Translations under genes and position numbers: made by a program
Shown: positions 50,784 through 59,184 of the stretch, one piece after another
Numbering within the stretch: position 1 is the stretch's first letter
Layout: the number at the start of each line of letters is the position of its first letter
Notes under the pieces: generated by a model
What the model was told of the DNA's origin: nothing
What the model saw: the letters and a program-made list of their open reading frames with translations, nothing else
The model's database searches: none
NCBI RefSeq assembly: GCF_004345665.1
Contig: NZ_SLWR01000006.1
Coordinates: 1 to 64,000, forward strand
Origin: Kribbella antiqua
GTDB lineage: Bacteria > Actinomycetota > Actinomycetes > Propionibacteriales > Kribbellaceae
DNA: 64,000 nucleotides
Direction: 5' to 3'

Positions 50784-51935
50784 ATGCGCAGGAAAATTGG
50801 TATATCAACCAGGATCGTGGCCGGGATGCTCGCGATCGCCGTCGTCGGGTCGCTGCAGGCGACAGGGGCTGATGCCGTGACAAGTCAGGCCGCCCGTGCC
50901 AAAGCGTCGTACGACGCGCTGAACAAGTACTTCGACGCCGGGCAGGGTCTGCTGCTCGAGGAGTACCCGAACACGCAGTCCAACCCGTACTCGTACGTCT
51001 GGCCGTACTCGCAGGCAGCGATTGCTGCGGAGAACCTGGCCGGGATGCCGGGCGCGGGCCGGAAGGCGTCGGAGGAGGCCGATCGGCGGATCGCGGCGTA
51101 CGCGCCGTACTGGAACGACACGACGACGCCGAAGGGGTACGACTCTTACGTGCGCCCGCCGCTTGGTCAGGGTGGGGACAAGTTCTACGACGACAACGAA
51201 TGGATCGGGCTCCAGTTGATCCAGCACTACAAGCGGACTGGTGACCGCTCGGCGCTGGCACGGGCCAAGGAGATCTTCGCGCTCGTCGTCCACGGGTGGG
51301 ACACGGATCCGTCGCATCCGTGTGCCGGCGGGGTCTACTGGACCCAGGCGCCGTGGAGCCAGGATCGGAACACGGTGTCGAACGGTCCGGGTGCGGAGCT
51401 CGGCGCGCATCTGTACCTGCTCACGCGGGACACGTCGTACCTGACGTGGGCGCAGCGGATGTACGACTGGGCGCAGGACTGTTTCCTGGCGCCGAACGGG
51501 CTCTACTGGGACCACATCGACCTGGCCGGCAACATCGAGAAGACGCAGTGGAGCTACAACCAGGGCGTGATGCTCGGCGCGGGTGTGCTGTTGTTCAAGG
51601 CAACCGGCAACCGTCAGTACCTCGATGACGCGAAGGCGGTCGCGAACGCGTCGCTGGCCTTCTACGGCACCGACGACCGGCTCTGGCAGCAGCCGACCCG
51701 CTTCAACTCCATCTGGTTCAAGAACCTGCTCATCCTCGACTCGGTCTTACCCGACGCCCGCTACAAAGCCACCATGCAGGCGTACGCCGACCGCGCCTGG
51801 AACCAGGCCAGAGATCCCCAAACCGGCCTCTACCACTTCGTCGAAGGCCCAGTGCAACTGCTCGAACAAGCCGGCATAACCCAAATCCAGGCCCTCCTGG
51901 CCTGGCCCCGAAATCAATACGCCCTCCTCGCCTAA
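50784..51935 (+). CDS. Secreted GH76 glycoside hydrolase (alpha-1,6-mannanase-like)
   Basis: 383 residues; GGAGGAG lies upstream of the ATG. A signal peptide covers about 1-31 (ISTRIVAGMLAIAVVGSLQA). The catalytic Asp-Asp pair of GH76 is seen in KFYDDNEWIGLQLI, within an (alpha/alpha)6 sequence rich in Trp/Tyr (YSYVWPYSQAAIAAENLAGM, GVYWTQAPWSQDRN, TQWSYNQGVMLGA). The enzyme cleaves alpha-1,6-mannan backbones outside the cell, from yeast/fungal mannan or actinobacterial lipomannan. Palindromic sites before and inside the gene start suggest substrate-dependent repression. A strong terminator follows. Confidence 0.93.
   Translation: MRRKIGISTRIVAGMLAIAVVGSLQATGADAVTSQAARAKASYDALNKYFDAGQGLLLEEYPNTQSNPYSYVWPYSQAAIAAENLAGMPGAGRKASEEADRRIAAYAPYWNDTTTPKGYDSYVRPPLGQGGDKFYDDNEWIGLQLIQHYKRTGDRSALARAKEIFALVVHGWDTDPSHPCAGGVYWTQAPWSQDRNTVSNGPGAELGAHLYLLTRDTSYLTWAQRMYDWAQDCFLAPNGLYWDHIDLAGNIEKTQWSYNQGVMLGAGVLLFKATGNRQYLDDAKAVANASLAFYGTDDRLWQQPTRFNSIWFKNLLILDSVLPDARYKATMQAYADRAWNQARDPQTGLYHFVEGPVQLLEQAGITQIQALLAWPRNQYALLA
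50797..50808. promoter_or_regulatory. Near-palindromic site 2 inside the GH76 start
   Basis: TTGGTATATCAA covers codons 5-9 of the GH76 gene. It mirrors site 1, 119 bp apart start to start, so a repressor could loop or block initiation between them. Confidence 0.5.
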
Positions 51936-51950
51936 CCGAGATTCAAACGC

Positions 51951-51987
51951 ACCGCGCCGCCCGTGCCGCAGGGATGGGCGGCGCGGT
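51951..51987. terminator. Bidirectional terminator between GH76 and cyclophilin genes
   Basis: ACCGCGCCGCCC (51951-51962) and GGGCGGCGCGGT (51976-51987) form a perfect 12-bp stem with a 13-nt loop; TGTGTGGTTTT follows. Confidence 0.85.
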
Positions 51988-51996
51988 TGTGTGGTT

Positions 51997-52860
51997 TTAG
52001 GAGGCGGCGGTGGCGGACTTGATGTTGACCGGGGTGACGGGGCTGCCGTCGGTGGGGCCGCCTTCGGGGACTACGCCGGCTTCGGCGACCTTGTCGATGA
52101 GTTTGAGGCCGGCTTCGTCGATGCTGCCGAAGGCTGTGTAGTCGGGGGTCAGGCCGGAGCCGTCGCCGTACACGATGAAGAACTGGCTGCCGTTGGTGTT
52201 CGCGCCGGAATTCGCCATCGCCAGTACGCCGCGTCCGTACTTCAGCGTCGGGTAGACCTCGTCCGCGAAGCTGTAGCCGGGGCCGCCGCTCCCCGTGCCG
52301 GTCGGATCGCCGCACTGCAGCACCTGCAGACCCTCGCCGACGGTGAGCCGGTGGCAGCTGGTGTTGTCGTAGAACTTCTGGTCGACCAGGCTGAGGAAGT
52401 TCTTCACCGCGCACGGCGCGAGTGCGCTGTCCAGGGTGACCTGGAGGTCGCCGATCGAGGTGTTCAGGTCGACCCTCGTCGTCCCGGACGCCTTGGTCTT
52501 GCCGTCGGCCGGCGGGTTCACCTTCTTGCTTGCCGCCTCGGCGCTCTTCTTGTATGTGCAGCTCACCTCGGCCGGCAGCGGGGTCGGCCGCTTCAACGGC
52601 GCCGCGAGCGCGGTCGGGATGCTCTTCGGCTTGTTGTCCGGGCCCGCCGACGCCGGCAGCTCGGTCGGCGCCGCGGCCGGGCTCGAGTCCTTGCCGTTGC
52701 CGAGCACGACGAAGACCCCGACGACGACCACGACCACGGCGGCGATCGCGGTGACGGTGACGCCGAGATTCCGCCGCTGCCGGCGCCGCTCAGCCTCCCG
52801 CTCGGCCTGCCGCCTCGCCTTCCGCGCCGCCAGCTGCTGCTGGTGGGTCTTCTTCGACAT
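51997..52860 (-). CDS. Membrane-anchored cyclophilin-type peptidyl-prolyl isomerase
   Basis: 287 residues. A very basic N-terminus (SKKTHQQQLAARKARRQAER) precedes one membrane helix (about 32-53). A Pro/Ala linker leads to an extracytoplasmic cyclophilin domain: NFLSLVDQKFYDNTSCHRLT, VLQCGDPTGTGSGGPGYSF, GVLAMANSGANTNGSQFFIV and YTAFGSIDEAG. Two Cys in the domain could pair. It would speed folding of exported proteins at the outer face of the membrane. Confidence 0.93.
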   Translation of the reverse strand: MSKKTHQQQLAARKARRQAEREAERRRQRRNLGVTVTAIAAVVVVVVGVFVVLGNGKDSSPAAAPTELPASAGPDNKPKSIPTALAAPLKRPTPLPAEVSCTYKKSAEAASKKVNPPADGKTKASGTTRVDLNTSIGDLQVTLDSALAPCAVKNFLSLVDQKFYDNTSCHRLTVGEGLQVLQCGDPTGTGSGGPGYSFADEVYPTLKYGRGVLAMANSGANTNGSQFFIVYGDGSGLTPDYTAFGSIDEAGLKLIDKVAEAGVVPEGGPTDGSPVTPVNIKSATAAS

Positions 52861-52945
52861 GCAACACCCTCCTCAGCCCGATATCTGCAGGGAACCTACA
52901 GCGTCAACCTGAGAACTGCCTGTTAATCGCCCCCGGGCCTCGTCA

Positions 52946-52967
52946 GCCGCCCCAAAGAAAGGGCGGC
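52946..52967 (-). terminator. Hairpin GCCGCCC/GGGCGGC, probable terminator
   Basis: A 7-bp perfect GC stem with an 8-nt A-rich loop, between the leftward accA region and the cyclophilin gene. No clear T-run. Confidence 0.5.
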
Positions 52968-53106
52968 GGGCTGAGAGAGTCTCCTCCTTGATGTGTCGGC
53001 GGATGTGTGGCGAACGTCGTTCCCGGTCGGTGCTGTCGAGGGGGAGCGACTGGGTTGTCGGGTGAGCGGATGTGCGTGTGGACCGTGGAGGGTTTTGGTG
53101 TCGACG

Positions 53107-53145
53107 GTGGAGGATTTTCGCGAAATGGCGCGAGAAACCCTCCAC
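53107..53145. repeat. Imperfect dyad with GTGGAGG...CCTCCAC arms
   Basis: GTGGAGGATTTTCGCG (53107-53122) pairs with CGCGAGAAACCCTCCAC (53129-53145) around a 6-nt loop with one mismatch and one bulge. Similar GGAGGGTT/AACCCTCC palindromes recur at 57268-57339 and 58940-58978. Confidence 0.6.
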
Positions 53146-53180
53146 TGTCTGCCGTGGGACCTTGCGCCAGCACGGTGAAG

Positions 53181-53447
53181 TCACTGGGCGAGTTCGACCA
53201 GTTCCCAGTGGAGGTAGCCGTCGTCGACATGCGGGTGCCAGGCACGGGCCGGCCAGTAGGGCTGAGCTGCGTGGTACCGGCGGCCATGGTCCTGCAGCGC
53301 CGGTTGGTCGAGCATCAAGGCATCTACGCCGGTGATGGTGCCGTCCGAACCCCGGGTGAAGTAACCGCGTTGGCCAGACAAGCCGCCTTCGGTGACTATG
53401 TATTCGTCGTCTGCGAGGAAGCCGATGGCGGCGGGTGGGAAGGCTGG
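53181..53447 (-). pseudogene. C-terminal remnant resembling a serine-hydrolase accessory domain
   Basis: An open stretch of 88 codons begins right after the accA stop without ATG or GTG in frame; only a TTG at 53381 could start it. Residues GFLADDEYIVTEGGLSGQRG, then YFTRGSDGTITGVD, resemble the C-terminal beta domain of actinobacterial beta-lactamase-like serine hydrolases. The rest (ALMLDQPALQDHGRRY to HWELVELAQ) does not fit that family. It is probably a fragment of a lost gene. Confidence 0.4.
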
Positions 53448-53448
53448 G

Positions 53449-55224
53449 TCAGTCTTTGATTTCGCAGAGGATGGCGCCGGCTGAGACGGTGGCGCCGACC
53501 TCGGCGGTGAGGGCGGTGACCGTGCCTGCCTTGTGGGCGTTGAGGGGCTGCTCCATCTTCATTGCTTCGAGTACGACGATCAGGTCGCCCTCGGCGACGG
53601 TCGCGCCTTCCTCGACGGCGATCTTGACGATGGTGCCCTGCATCGGCGACGTCAGCGAGTCACCAGACGCGGCCGATCCCTTGCCCGAGCCGCCCGCGCG
53701 ACGCGCCGGCTTCTTCTTCGCTCCGGCAACAGCACCACCCGCGACCGCAGACGCACCCAGACCAGCCGGGAGAACGACCTCGAGCCGCTTCCCGCCGACC
53801 TCGACCGTGACCTTCTCGCGCTCGCCGGCATCCACAACCTCGGCCGTCGGACCCTCGTACGGCGGGATCTGGTTGTCGAACTCGGTCTCGATCCACCGCG
53901 TGTGAACAGTGAAGGGCCCGACGAACGCCGGATCCGACACCACAGCCAGGTGGAACGGGATCACTGTCGGCATCCCCTCGACCACAAACTCGCGAAGAGC
54001 CCGCCGAGAACGCTCCAAAGCCTGCGTCCGATCGCGACCGGTGACGATCAGCTTCGCCACCAGCGAGTCGAAAGCACCCGGCACCGTCTCACCCTGGTCG
54101 TAACCGCCGTCGACCCGGACCCCGGGACCGCTTGGTGCGTGCCAGCGAGTCAGCGTGCCCGGCGCCGGCAGGAATCCACGACCGCCGTCCTCGGCGTTGA
54201 TCCGGAATTCGATCGAGTGCCCGGAGACGACCGGGTCGTCGTACCCGAGCTCCTCGCCGTTGGCGATCCGGAACATCTCCCGGACCAGGTCCAGCCCGGT
54301 GACCTCCTCCGACACCGGGTGCTCGACCTGCAGCCGGGTGTTCACCTCGAGGAAGGAAATCAGCCCGTCTTGGCTGACCAGGAACTCGCAGGTGCCGGCG
54401 CCGACGTACCCGGCCTCGCGCAGGATCGCCTTCGACGACGAATAGAGCGTCTCCAGCTGCTCGTCGGTAAGGAAGGGAGCCGGAGCCTCCTCGACCAGCT
54501 TCTGGTACCGGCGCTGCAGCGAGCAGTCGCGGGTGGAGACGACCACGACGTTGCCGTGGGCATCGGCCAGGCACTGCGTCTCGACGTGCCGCGGCTTGTC
54601 CAGGTACCGCTCGACGAAGCACTCGCCGCGACCGAAGGCGCTGACGGCTTCACGCACAGCTGAGTCATAAAGCTCAGGAATCTCTTCCACAGAGCGGGCG
54701 ACCTTCATGCCGCGGCCGCCACCGCCGTACGCCGCCTTGATCGCGATCGGCAGGCCGTACTGCTCGGCGAAGGCGAGTACATCATCAACCCCAGCAACCG
54801 GGTCCGGCGTACCGGGAACCTGTGGTGCGCCGACCTTCTCGGCGATGTGCCGCGCCTTGACCTTGTCGCCGAGGGAGTCGATGGCCGACGGCGGCGGGCC
54901 GATCCAGATCAGCCCGGCGTCGAGCACGGCCTGGGCGAAGTCGGCGTTCTCGGCCAGGAAGCCGTAGCCGGGATGTACGGCGTCCGCGCCGGAGCGGGCG
55001 GCGACGTCGAGGATCTTGGCGATGTTCAGGTAGGAGTCGGCCGGTGTCGAACCGTCCAGCGAGTACGCCTCGTCGGCGAGCCGGACGAACAGTGCGTCGC
55101 GGTCCTGCTCGGCGTACACGGCGACGCTGCCCAGACCTGCGTCGGCGGCGGCCCGGACGACCCGGACGGCGATCTCGCCTCGGTTGGCGACCAGCACCTT
55201 CGTGATCTGCTTGCTGTTGGACAC
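53449..55224 (-). CDS. Acyl-CoA carboxylase alpha subunit (biotin carboxylase-BCCP fusion)
   Basis: 591 residues. The biotin-carboxylase part has [18 protein letters not shown], the Gly-rich ATP loop [41 protein letters not shown] and the active-site [14 protein letters not shown]. The C-terminal biotinyl domain carries [15 protein letters not shown] with the biotinylated Lys, joined by an Ala/Lys linker. It provides carboxylated biotin for acetyl- and propionyl-CoA carboxylases (AccA3-type). The beta subunit is not in this window. Related loci in actinomycetes place it near lpdA, as here at larger distance. Confidence 0.95.
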   Translation of the reverse strand: MSNSKQITKVLVANRGEIAVRVVRAAADAGLGSVAVYAEQDRDALFVRLADEAYSLDGSTPADSYLNIAKILDVAARSGADAVHPGYGFLAENADFAQAVLDAGLIWIGPPPSAIDSLGDKVKARHIAEKVGAPQVPGTPDPVAGVDDVLAFAEQYGLPIAIKAAYGGGGRGMKVARSVEEIPELYDSAVREAVSAFGRGECFVERYLDKPRHVETQCLADAHGNVVVVSTRDCSLQRRYQKLVEEAPAPFLTDEQLETLYSSSKAILREAGYVGAGTCEFLVSQDGLISFLEVNTRLQVEHPVSEEVTGLDLVREMFRIANGEELGYDDPVVSGHSIEFRINAEDGGRGFLPAPGTLTRWHAPSGPGVRVDGGYDQGETVPGAFDSLVAKLIVTGRDRTQALERSRRALREFVVEGMPTVIPFHLAVVSDPAFVGPFTVHTRWIETEFDNQIPPYEGPTAEVVDAGEREKVTVEVGGKRLEVVLPAGLGASAVAGGAVAGAKKKPARRAGGSGKGSAASGDSLTSPMQGTIVKIAVEEGATVAEGDLIVVLEAMKMEQPLNAHKAGTVTALTAEVGATVSAGAILCEIKD

Positions 55225-55305
55225 AGCTGACTCCCTTCGGCCGTGCCTGAGTCTAGGCTCAAGCTTGCCTCACCGGAGCAGGGTGTTTGTCACACCGCCC
55301 CCCAT

Positions 55306-55330
55306 GAGGCGCGCCGAGGCGACGCGCCTC
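55306..55330 (-). terminator. Hairpin between the 55.3-56.2 kb remnant and accA
   Basis: GAGGCGCG (55306-55313) and CGCGCCTC (55323-55330) are exact 8-bp arms, extended by flanking CCC/GGGG. The position suits termination of the leftward upstream transcript. Confidence 0.55.
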
Positions 55331-55339
55331 ACGGGGTGC

Positions 55340-56183
55340 TCAGCGGTAGGACTTGGAGACTCCGTCGAGCAGGTGTTCGAGGGTTTCGTACGTCGGCGTG
55401 TCGGCGACGTCCAGGATCTGCTTGGCCACAGCAGGCACGGAGTACTGGGTGACGACCTTGGTGAACTCGTCGGCGTCAGCAGTCCGGAACCCGTGCTTGG
55501 CCGCGAGTTGCTGGAGCTCCGGATCCGTCGTCAGCAGGTCACCGAGCTTGTCGCCCCCTGGCTTGAGCGCCAGCAGGGTGTGTCTGGATTGCACGGTCGG
55601 CGCCGGGTACATGAGCACCAGCGGCGCGACCAGGGGAAGCACCTTCTTCTCGTCCGCGGCGCTCTGCACCACCGTGCTGTTGTTGGTCACGTAACTGGTG
55701 ATGGCCAGGAACATCGCCGCCGAGTTCGAGGTCCGCGGGTCGGTCGTGGTGACCAGGATGCGCTTGCGCACCGGGTAGGCGGTGTTGCCGGGGAGGGTGT
55801 CCCAGCGCCACCCGGCGCGGACGAGGTCGACGTACTTGCGGATGTCGAAGTACCAGACGCCGTCGACCTGCTTGGCGATGCCGCTCGCGGAGAGCAGGTC
55901 GACGATCGGCTGGTAGGTCGCGATTGCCATCGGCGACGAGAAGACGGCGTACGTCTTCCCGGTGACGGCCGGCCGGTTGCCGCTGGGCTGCTGGATCCGC
56001 GCGGACGATCCGTTCCACCAGGATCGGAACGTACTCGCGGACCGGATAGTCGGTGAACTGCTGATGGGCCGTCTGTACGGCGGCCTCGACAGTCTCGGGG
56101 GTATGGGTAGCGGCGAAGGACTCGGTCAGCCTGGTGGTGACGTTCAGGATCGCCTTGTCCTCGCGATCGGTGTCGAGCTTCAA
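55340..56183 (-). pseudogene. Deletion junction: three-helix-bundle ORF joined to a truncated binding-protein-like gene
   Basis: The leftward segment from about 56183 (TTG after GGAG) encodes DREDKAILNVTTRLTESFAA and PVREYVPILVERIVR, matching the small three-helix-bundle dimerisation proteins of actinobacteria (normally 60-90 residues). Near 56010 the frame changes into PAVTGKTYAVFSSPMAIATY, then a clean 196-codon frame from the ATG at 55930 to 55340. This contains GVWYFDIRKYVDLVRAGWRW, like the C-terminal half of a solute-binding or secreted protein without signal peptide or N-lobe. A deletion fusing two genes is the simplest reading. Confidence 0.6.
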
Positions 56184-56317
56184 GAGGAGTTCTCCAGTTG
56201 ATGACTGCTTCTTGGAGGTGCTGGCCCATCGTTTCGTACGGACGGGCCATCCGGCGGCCGTCACGGGGAACGGAATAGGCTCTCCGGGGACGTGGTCTCA
56301 ACTCGTGAGGAGTGGTG

Positions 56318-57247
56318 ATGACAGGCATCCTCGAGCCGCTGGCAGGTACTGCGCCGGCCGTCTGGGAGAAGCTCGACGACCGGTTCGCCGGGATCCGCGG
56401 GGACCGGCAGTTCGAGCGCTTGTGGACCGGCGGACGGTGGGTGGAGGGTCCGGTCTATTCGCCGGCCGGGCGGTATCTGCTCTGGAGCGACATCCCCAAC
56501 GACCGCATCCTGCGCTGGGACGAGACGTCGTACCAGGTCTCGGTGTTCCGGCACCCGGCCGGCAACACGAACGGGCACACGCTCGACACCGAGGGCCGCC
56601 TGGTCAGTTGCGAACACGGCAACCGGCGGGTTACCCGGACCGAGCACCACGGCGCGATCACCGTGCTCGCTTCCGAGTACGACGGGAAGCGGCTGAACAG
56701 CCCGAACGACGTGGTGGTCAAGCGAGACGGCTCGGTCTGGTTCACCGATCCGGCGTACGGGATCGACTCCGATTACGAGGGGTACAAGGGCGAGATCGAG
56801 ACGGGTGGTTGCCACGTCTACCGGGTCGCACCGGACGGGGCGCTGAGCCGGGTCGCGGACGACTTCGACCGGCCGAACGGGCTGGCCTTCTCACTCGACG
56901 AGTCGCTGCTCTACATCGCCGATTCGGCGCAGGGGACGATCCGGGTCTTCACCGTCGACGGCGACAAGCTGTCCGGTGGCGAGCTCTTCGCGCAGTGCAC
57001 CAACGGCATCTTCGACGGCTTCCGCCTCGACACCGAGGGCCGGATCTGGGCGTCGGCCGCGGACGGCATCCACGTCTACCACCCGGACGGCAGCCTGCTC
57101 GGCAAGCTTCACGTCCCGGAGACCGTCTCCAACCTCGTCTGGGGCGGCGCCAAGCGCAACCGCCTGTTCATCACCGCCACCACCTCCATCTACTCCCTCT
57201 TCACCACGGCCAACGGAGCCCCCGGCCCCTACGGGCCCCGCCGCTGA
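56318..57247 (+). CDS. SMP-30/gluconolactonase-family lactonase
   Basis: 309 residues from the ATG at 56318, with GGAG five bases upstream; the GTG at 56312 is too close to it. A six-bladed propeller is suggested by repeats. Metal ligands appear in WVEGPVYSPAGRYLLWSDIP (Glu), LNSPNDVVVKRDGSVWFTDP (Asn, Asp) and the later SLLYIADSAQG (Asp). The substrate is probably a sugar lactone. It stands alone, convergent with an Nramp-like gene across a strong hairpin. Confidence 0.92.
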   Translation: MTGILEPLAGTAPAVWEKLDDRFAGIRGDRQFERLWTGGRWVEGPVYSPAGRYLLWSDIPNDRILRWDETSYQVSVFRHPAGNTNGHTLDTEGRLVSCEHGNRRVTRTEHHGAITVLASEYDGKRLNSPNDVVVKRDGSVWFTDPAYGIDSDYEGYKGEIETGGCHVYRVAPDGALSRVADDFDRPNGLAFSLDESLLYIADSAQGTIRVFTVDGDKLSGGELFAQCTNGIFDGFRLDTEGRIWASAADGIHVYHPDGSLLGKLHVPETVSNLVWGGAKRNRLFITATTSIYSLFTTANGAPGPYGPRR

Positions 57248-57267
57248 CAGCAGCCCGCCGTACGGGA

Positions 57268-57339
57268 CAACCCTCCAACTAAGCGGTCATCCACTGAGCT
57301 GGAGGGTTGCCCACTGAGAATCTCAGGGGGCAACCCTCC
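57268..57339. terminator. Composite palindrome between convergent genes
   Basis: CAACCCTCCA (57268-57277) mirrors TGGAGGGTTG (57300-57309). The latter also begins a longer stem: GGAGGGTTGCCC-A-CTGAG (57301-57318), loop AAT, CTCAG-G-GGGCAACCCTCC (57322-57339), 17 of 18 paired. Mutually exclusive hairpins are possible. It ends 14 bp before the Nramp-like stop, so bidirectional termination is likely. Confidence 0.8.
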
Positions 57340-57353
57340 GGCTGAACGGGCAA

Positions 57354-58790
57354 CTAGAGCTTCTTCGCTTGGTCGATGATGGTGAAGACGGCCAGGAAGC
57401 CGAAGGCCAGGAAGGAGAACAGCATCACGGCGGTGCGGACCGGGGTGATGCGGATCGAGGCGGGCAGGGCGCGGGAGTTCATCCACCAGAGCAGGCCCGA
57501 GTAGAAGAACATCATCGTGCCGGCGGTGCAGGCGGAGATGACGAGTAGGACCAGCGGCTGGGTCAGGCCGGCCAGCAGCACCAGGATGCCGAAGGCAACG
57601 AGTCCCCAGACCAGGTAGAAGTACAGCTTGGACTCGGTCACCTTCGAGGTGCGCAGGTACCGGGCCTTGATCATGTCCGCGGTGAGCCGGGACGTGTAGT
57701 CGACGATGCCGGCCGCGGCGGCGAACAGCGAGAACGCGCCGATCGCCCAGAACAGATAGCCGAACCAGCCGCTGACCAGCGTCTGCAGCGTGGTGCCTTC
57801 GATCTTCAGGAAGCTGATGTTGTTCTTGACGTCCGGGTTCCCGAACAGGGTGGCGTGCGCGAGCATCGAGGTGAAGATGATGGTCAGCACCGTGATCGCC
57901 ACGAAGGTCAGCGCCTGCTCGACGTTGGCGAACTTCCACCAGCGCTTCCAGCGGGCCATGTTCGCGTCGTCCAGGTTGAAGGTGTAGCCGTTGGCGGTCG
58001 GGTCCGCCTCTTTCTCGCCGGTGATCGGTGAGGTCAGCCGCGGCACGTGCACGCCCATGCCGAAGCCCTTGTCCCGGATCCAGTTGCTCTGGACCAGGTT
58101 CTGCCCGCCGCCGGCACCGGCGTACGCGATCGCGCCCATGATCAGGGCGAACCCGAGCTGGTCGGCCGGGAACTGCGGGTTGGTGACCGCATCGCCTAGC
58201 GCGCTGTAGGTCTTGCCCCGGATGGCGAACGCCAGTGCCAGCACGATGAGCAGCGCGACCGCCGCGATCTTGACGAAGATCAGCCGCTCGAGCATCACGT
58301 AGACGACCGGCGCGAAGGTGAGGATCAGGCCTATCCCGAGCAGGATGCCGATCGCGATCCAGCGTGGATCGCCGGCGCCGAACAGGTAGGTGAGCATCGA
58401 GGCCGAACTGGTCGCCCAGCCGGGCCACATGTTCGCGAAGTACGTCATGATCGCGAAGAACAGGCCCCAGTGCTTCCAGTAGCGGTTGAAGCCGGTCAAC
58501 GCTGTCTCACCAGTTGCCAGCGTGTACCGCTCGATCTCCATGTTCAGGAACCACTGGACGATCACGCCGATCAGGGCGCCCCAGAGGAACACCAGGCCGA
58601 CCTGGCTGGCGATGTACGGCCAGAGGATGAACTCGCCCGAGGCCAGGCCGACACCGGCGCCGACCATGCCGGGGCCGATGATCTTCCAGGTCTGGCTGGG
58701 TGGTTCGGGTAGGTCGCGAACCTGCGGTGCGGGCAGGTTCTTGGTCGGCAACGCGAATCTGCCGCGGTCACTGGATGTGGTGTACGCCAT
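57354..58790 (-). CDS. Nramp-related transporter lacking canonical metal motifs
   Basis: 478 residues, about 11 membrane helices. The ATG at 58790 is preceded by GAGGAG; a much longer upstream frame is not used. The overall fold pattern is Nramp-like (PGMVGAGVGLASGEFILWPY, FLNMEIERYTLATGETALTG). The helix-1 DPGN motif is replaced by LASGE and the helix-6 MPH region reads AYAGAGGGQNLVQSN. Canonical Mn/Fe coordination is therefore unlikely and the substrate may be another ion or a non-metal. The C-terminal tail is cytosolic and short (TIIDQAKKL). Confidence 0.85.
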   Translation of the reverse strand: MAYTTSSDRGRFALPTKNLPAPQVRDLPEPPSQTWKIIGPGMVGAGVGLASGEFILWPYIASQVGLVFLWGALIGVIVQWFLNMEIERYTLATGETALTGFNRYWKHWGLFFAIMTYFANMWPGWATSSASMLTYLFGAGDPRWIAIGILLGIGLILTFAPVVYVMLERLIFVKIAAVALLIVLALAFAIRGKTYSALGDAVTNPQFPADQLGFALIMGAIAYAGAGGGQNLVQSNWIRDKGFGMGVHVPRLTSPITGEKEADPTANGYTFNLDDANMARWKRWWKFANVEQALTFVAITVLTIIFTSMLAHATLFGNPDVKNNISFLKIEGTTLQTLVSGWFGYLFWAIGAFSLFAAAAGIVDYTSRLTADMIKARYLRTSKVTESKLYFYLVWGLVAFGILVLLAGLTQPLVLLVISACTAGTMMFFYSGLLWWMNSRALPASIRITPVRTAVMLFSFLAFGFLAVFTIIDQAKKL

Positions 58791-58939
58791 CGGGCTCCTC
58801 ACTTCCTCAAGCCCCCCGGGACCTTTGCCCGAACATAGCGAATACTGTCGACACTGGCGACCCGACACAGCCACTCCACAGCCACTCCGCCGGCCCTCCG
58901 CCTCCTGCCCCTTCCGGTGCGCCGCGCACCCTGGCGTTA

Positions 58940-58978
58940 TGGGAGGGTTTCTTGCTGTATCCGGGAAAAACCCTCCCA
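58940..58978. repeat. 11-bp perfect inverted repeat with GGGAGGGTTT arms
   Basis: TGGGAGGGTTT (58940-58950) mirrors AAACCCTCCCA (58968-58978), 17-nt loop. It belongs with the GGAGGGTT palindromes at 53.1 and 57.3 kb. Confidence 0.75.
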
Positions 58979-58989
58979 GGTCGTCTTGA

Positions 58990-59021
58990 AAAGTCTCCCC
59001 GAACCGGTTTGGGGAGACTTT
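58990..59021. repeat. Almost perfect 32-bp palindrome
   Basis: AAAGTCTCCCC (58990-59000) and GGGGAGACTTT (59011-59021) are exact arms; the centre g-AACCGGTT-t continues the symmetry with one G/T mismatch. It could be a strong operator or cruciform-forming site. Confidence 0.75.
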
Positions 59022-59051
59022 CTGGCGGTGTCGAGTCGGGCTTGGGCGGGT

Positions 59052-59147
59052 TGGAGTCCGGCGTGGGGTTTGAACCGGGGTGGAGCGGGGCCTAGGTGGA
59101 GCTGGGCTTCGGGTGGAGTCCGGCTTGGGGTGGAGCGGGGCTTGGGG
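59052..59147 (+). repeat. G-rich 17-bp tandem repeats upstream of the LuxR gene
   Basis: Units like TGGAGCGGGGCTTGGGG begin at about 59052, 59081, 59097, 59114 and 59131. The last four are spaced 16-17 bp. Many G3-4 runs on the coding strand could form G-quadruplexes close to the start at 59185. Confidence 0.65.
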
Positions 59148-59184
59148 TGGGTGGTTGGAGGGGGTCGGCTGGCAGACTGCGGGC

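Larger units (their letters stand above)
52861..53180. other. Intergenic region upstream of the cyclophilin gene
   Basis: 320 bases with no gene. It contains a small terminator-like hairpin (52946-52967) and an imperfect 16-bp dyad with GGAGG/CCTCC arms (53107-53145), plus a direct copy GTGGAGGGTTTT at 53085-53096. Confidence 0.5.
58791..59184. other. Divergent intergenic region with palindromes and G-rich repeats
   Basis: About 390 bases between two divergent genes. It holds two strong dyads (58940-58978, 58990-59021) and a run of 17-bp G-rich tandem repeats (59052-59147). No gene is supported on either strand. Promoters for both flanking genes must lie here. Confidence 0.6.

Noticed and set aside
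53007..53459. 150-codon plus-strand frame near 53 kb
   Set aside because: No domain; it overlaps repeats and the end of accA antisense.
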